From UBA6176 sp041688515 (lineage in GTDB: Bacteria; Verrucomicrobiota; Verrucomicrobiia; Limisphaerales; UBA9464), in the NCBI GenBank assembly GCA_041688515.1, contig JBDNHZ010000031.1:1-5662 (forward strand): a stretch of 5,662 nt of DNA, given 5' to 3'. The position numbers were made by a program, and so were the translations under genes. The notes under the pieces were generated by a model, which saw only the letters and a program-made list of their open reading frames with translations, did no database searches and was not told where the DNA came from. Below, one piece after another: positions 5,529-5,662 of the stretch. Position 1 is the stretch's first letter, and each line of letters begins with the position of its first letter.

Positions 5529-5662
5529 ATGGCGAGACCGTTGCGGATGAACCTTGCGAACTCCTGGAATCATGTGATGAGCCGGGGAAATTGCGGAGAG
5601 ATCCTGTTTCGCGACGACACGGATCGGCGACGGTTCCTGGGATTGTTATCCGAGCTTCCGGA
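5529..5662 (+). CDS. REP-associated tyrosine transposase (RAYT, Y1_Tnp family), N-terminal part
   Basis: The first 44 codons read MARPLRMNLANSWNHVMSRG followed by NCGEILFRDDTDRRRFLGLL and SELP, then leave the window. MARPLR-x(7)-W-x-HV-x-x-RG...IF-x-DD-x-D-x-x-x-F-x-x-L is the hallmark start of RAYT proteins, which belong to the HUH/Y1 transposase superfamily related to IS200/IS605 TnpA. The catalytic HUH motif and the tyrosine lie further on and are not visible, so activity cannot be judged. The gene follows the hairpin repeat at 5471-5506 closely, as RAYT genes usually follow their cognate REP. It points the same way as the RAYT tail at 3-128, so the window spans the DNA between two related elements in direct orientation. 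Confidence 0.92.
   Translation, partial: MARPLRMNLANSWNHVMSRGNCGEILFRDDTDRRRFLGLLSELP

Noticed and set aside
1..5662. CRISPR array, tRNA or rRNA genes.
   Set aside because: No regularly spaced direct repeats of CRISPR type, and no tRNA cloverleaf or rRNA-like sequence, were seen.

Overview
The window is GC-rich bacterial DNA with the gene content of a Verrucomicrobiota (or related PVC-group) chromosome. That placement rests on family recognition: a multi-repeat FG-GAP/ASPIC-UnbV protein, a FecA-like TonB-dependent receptor, a small TPR protein of a type common in Verrucomicrobiota, and REP-associated tyrosine transposases (RAYTs). No ribosomal or marker gene is present, so the phylum is an inference.

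Layout. Positions 3-128 (+) hold the last 41 codons of a probable RAYT transposase, whose stop codon lies inside a terminal repeat at 117-138. Directly after that repeat comes an ASPIC/UnbV FG-GAP gene (143-1783, +). It starts in the middle of the family's conserved sequence, with no signal peptide and no ribosome binding site, so it looks 5'-truncated at the transposon end. Positions 1784-2509 are a 726-bp region without a convincing gene but rich in structure: a 9-bp-periodic repeat, a 121-bp element with 19-bp perfect inverted ends, three short palindromes or hairpins, and weak coding remnants. Positions 2510-4777 (+) encode a full-length FecA-type TonB-dependent outer-membrane receptor. 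On the minus strand, 4845-5419 carries a TPR-protein pseudogene with one frameshift and one in-frame stop. At 5471-5506 lies a repeat, inverted relative to the one at 117-138, that can fold into a bulged hairpin. It immediately precedes a second RAYT gene (5529 to the window end, +).

The intact receptor is a self-contained outer-membrane uptake gene; no TonB/ExbBD or sigma/anti-sigma partner is visible. The rest reads as accessory DNA reworked by RAYT elements. One element end abuts the beheaded ASPIC gene, and the other lies about 50 bp upstream of the decayed TPR gene. I see no coherent new multi-gene system. The most informative signals are the two RAYT termini, the gene break at the first, the doubly broken TPR gene at the second, and the repeat cluster in the central gap.
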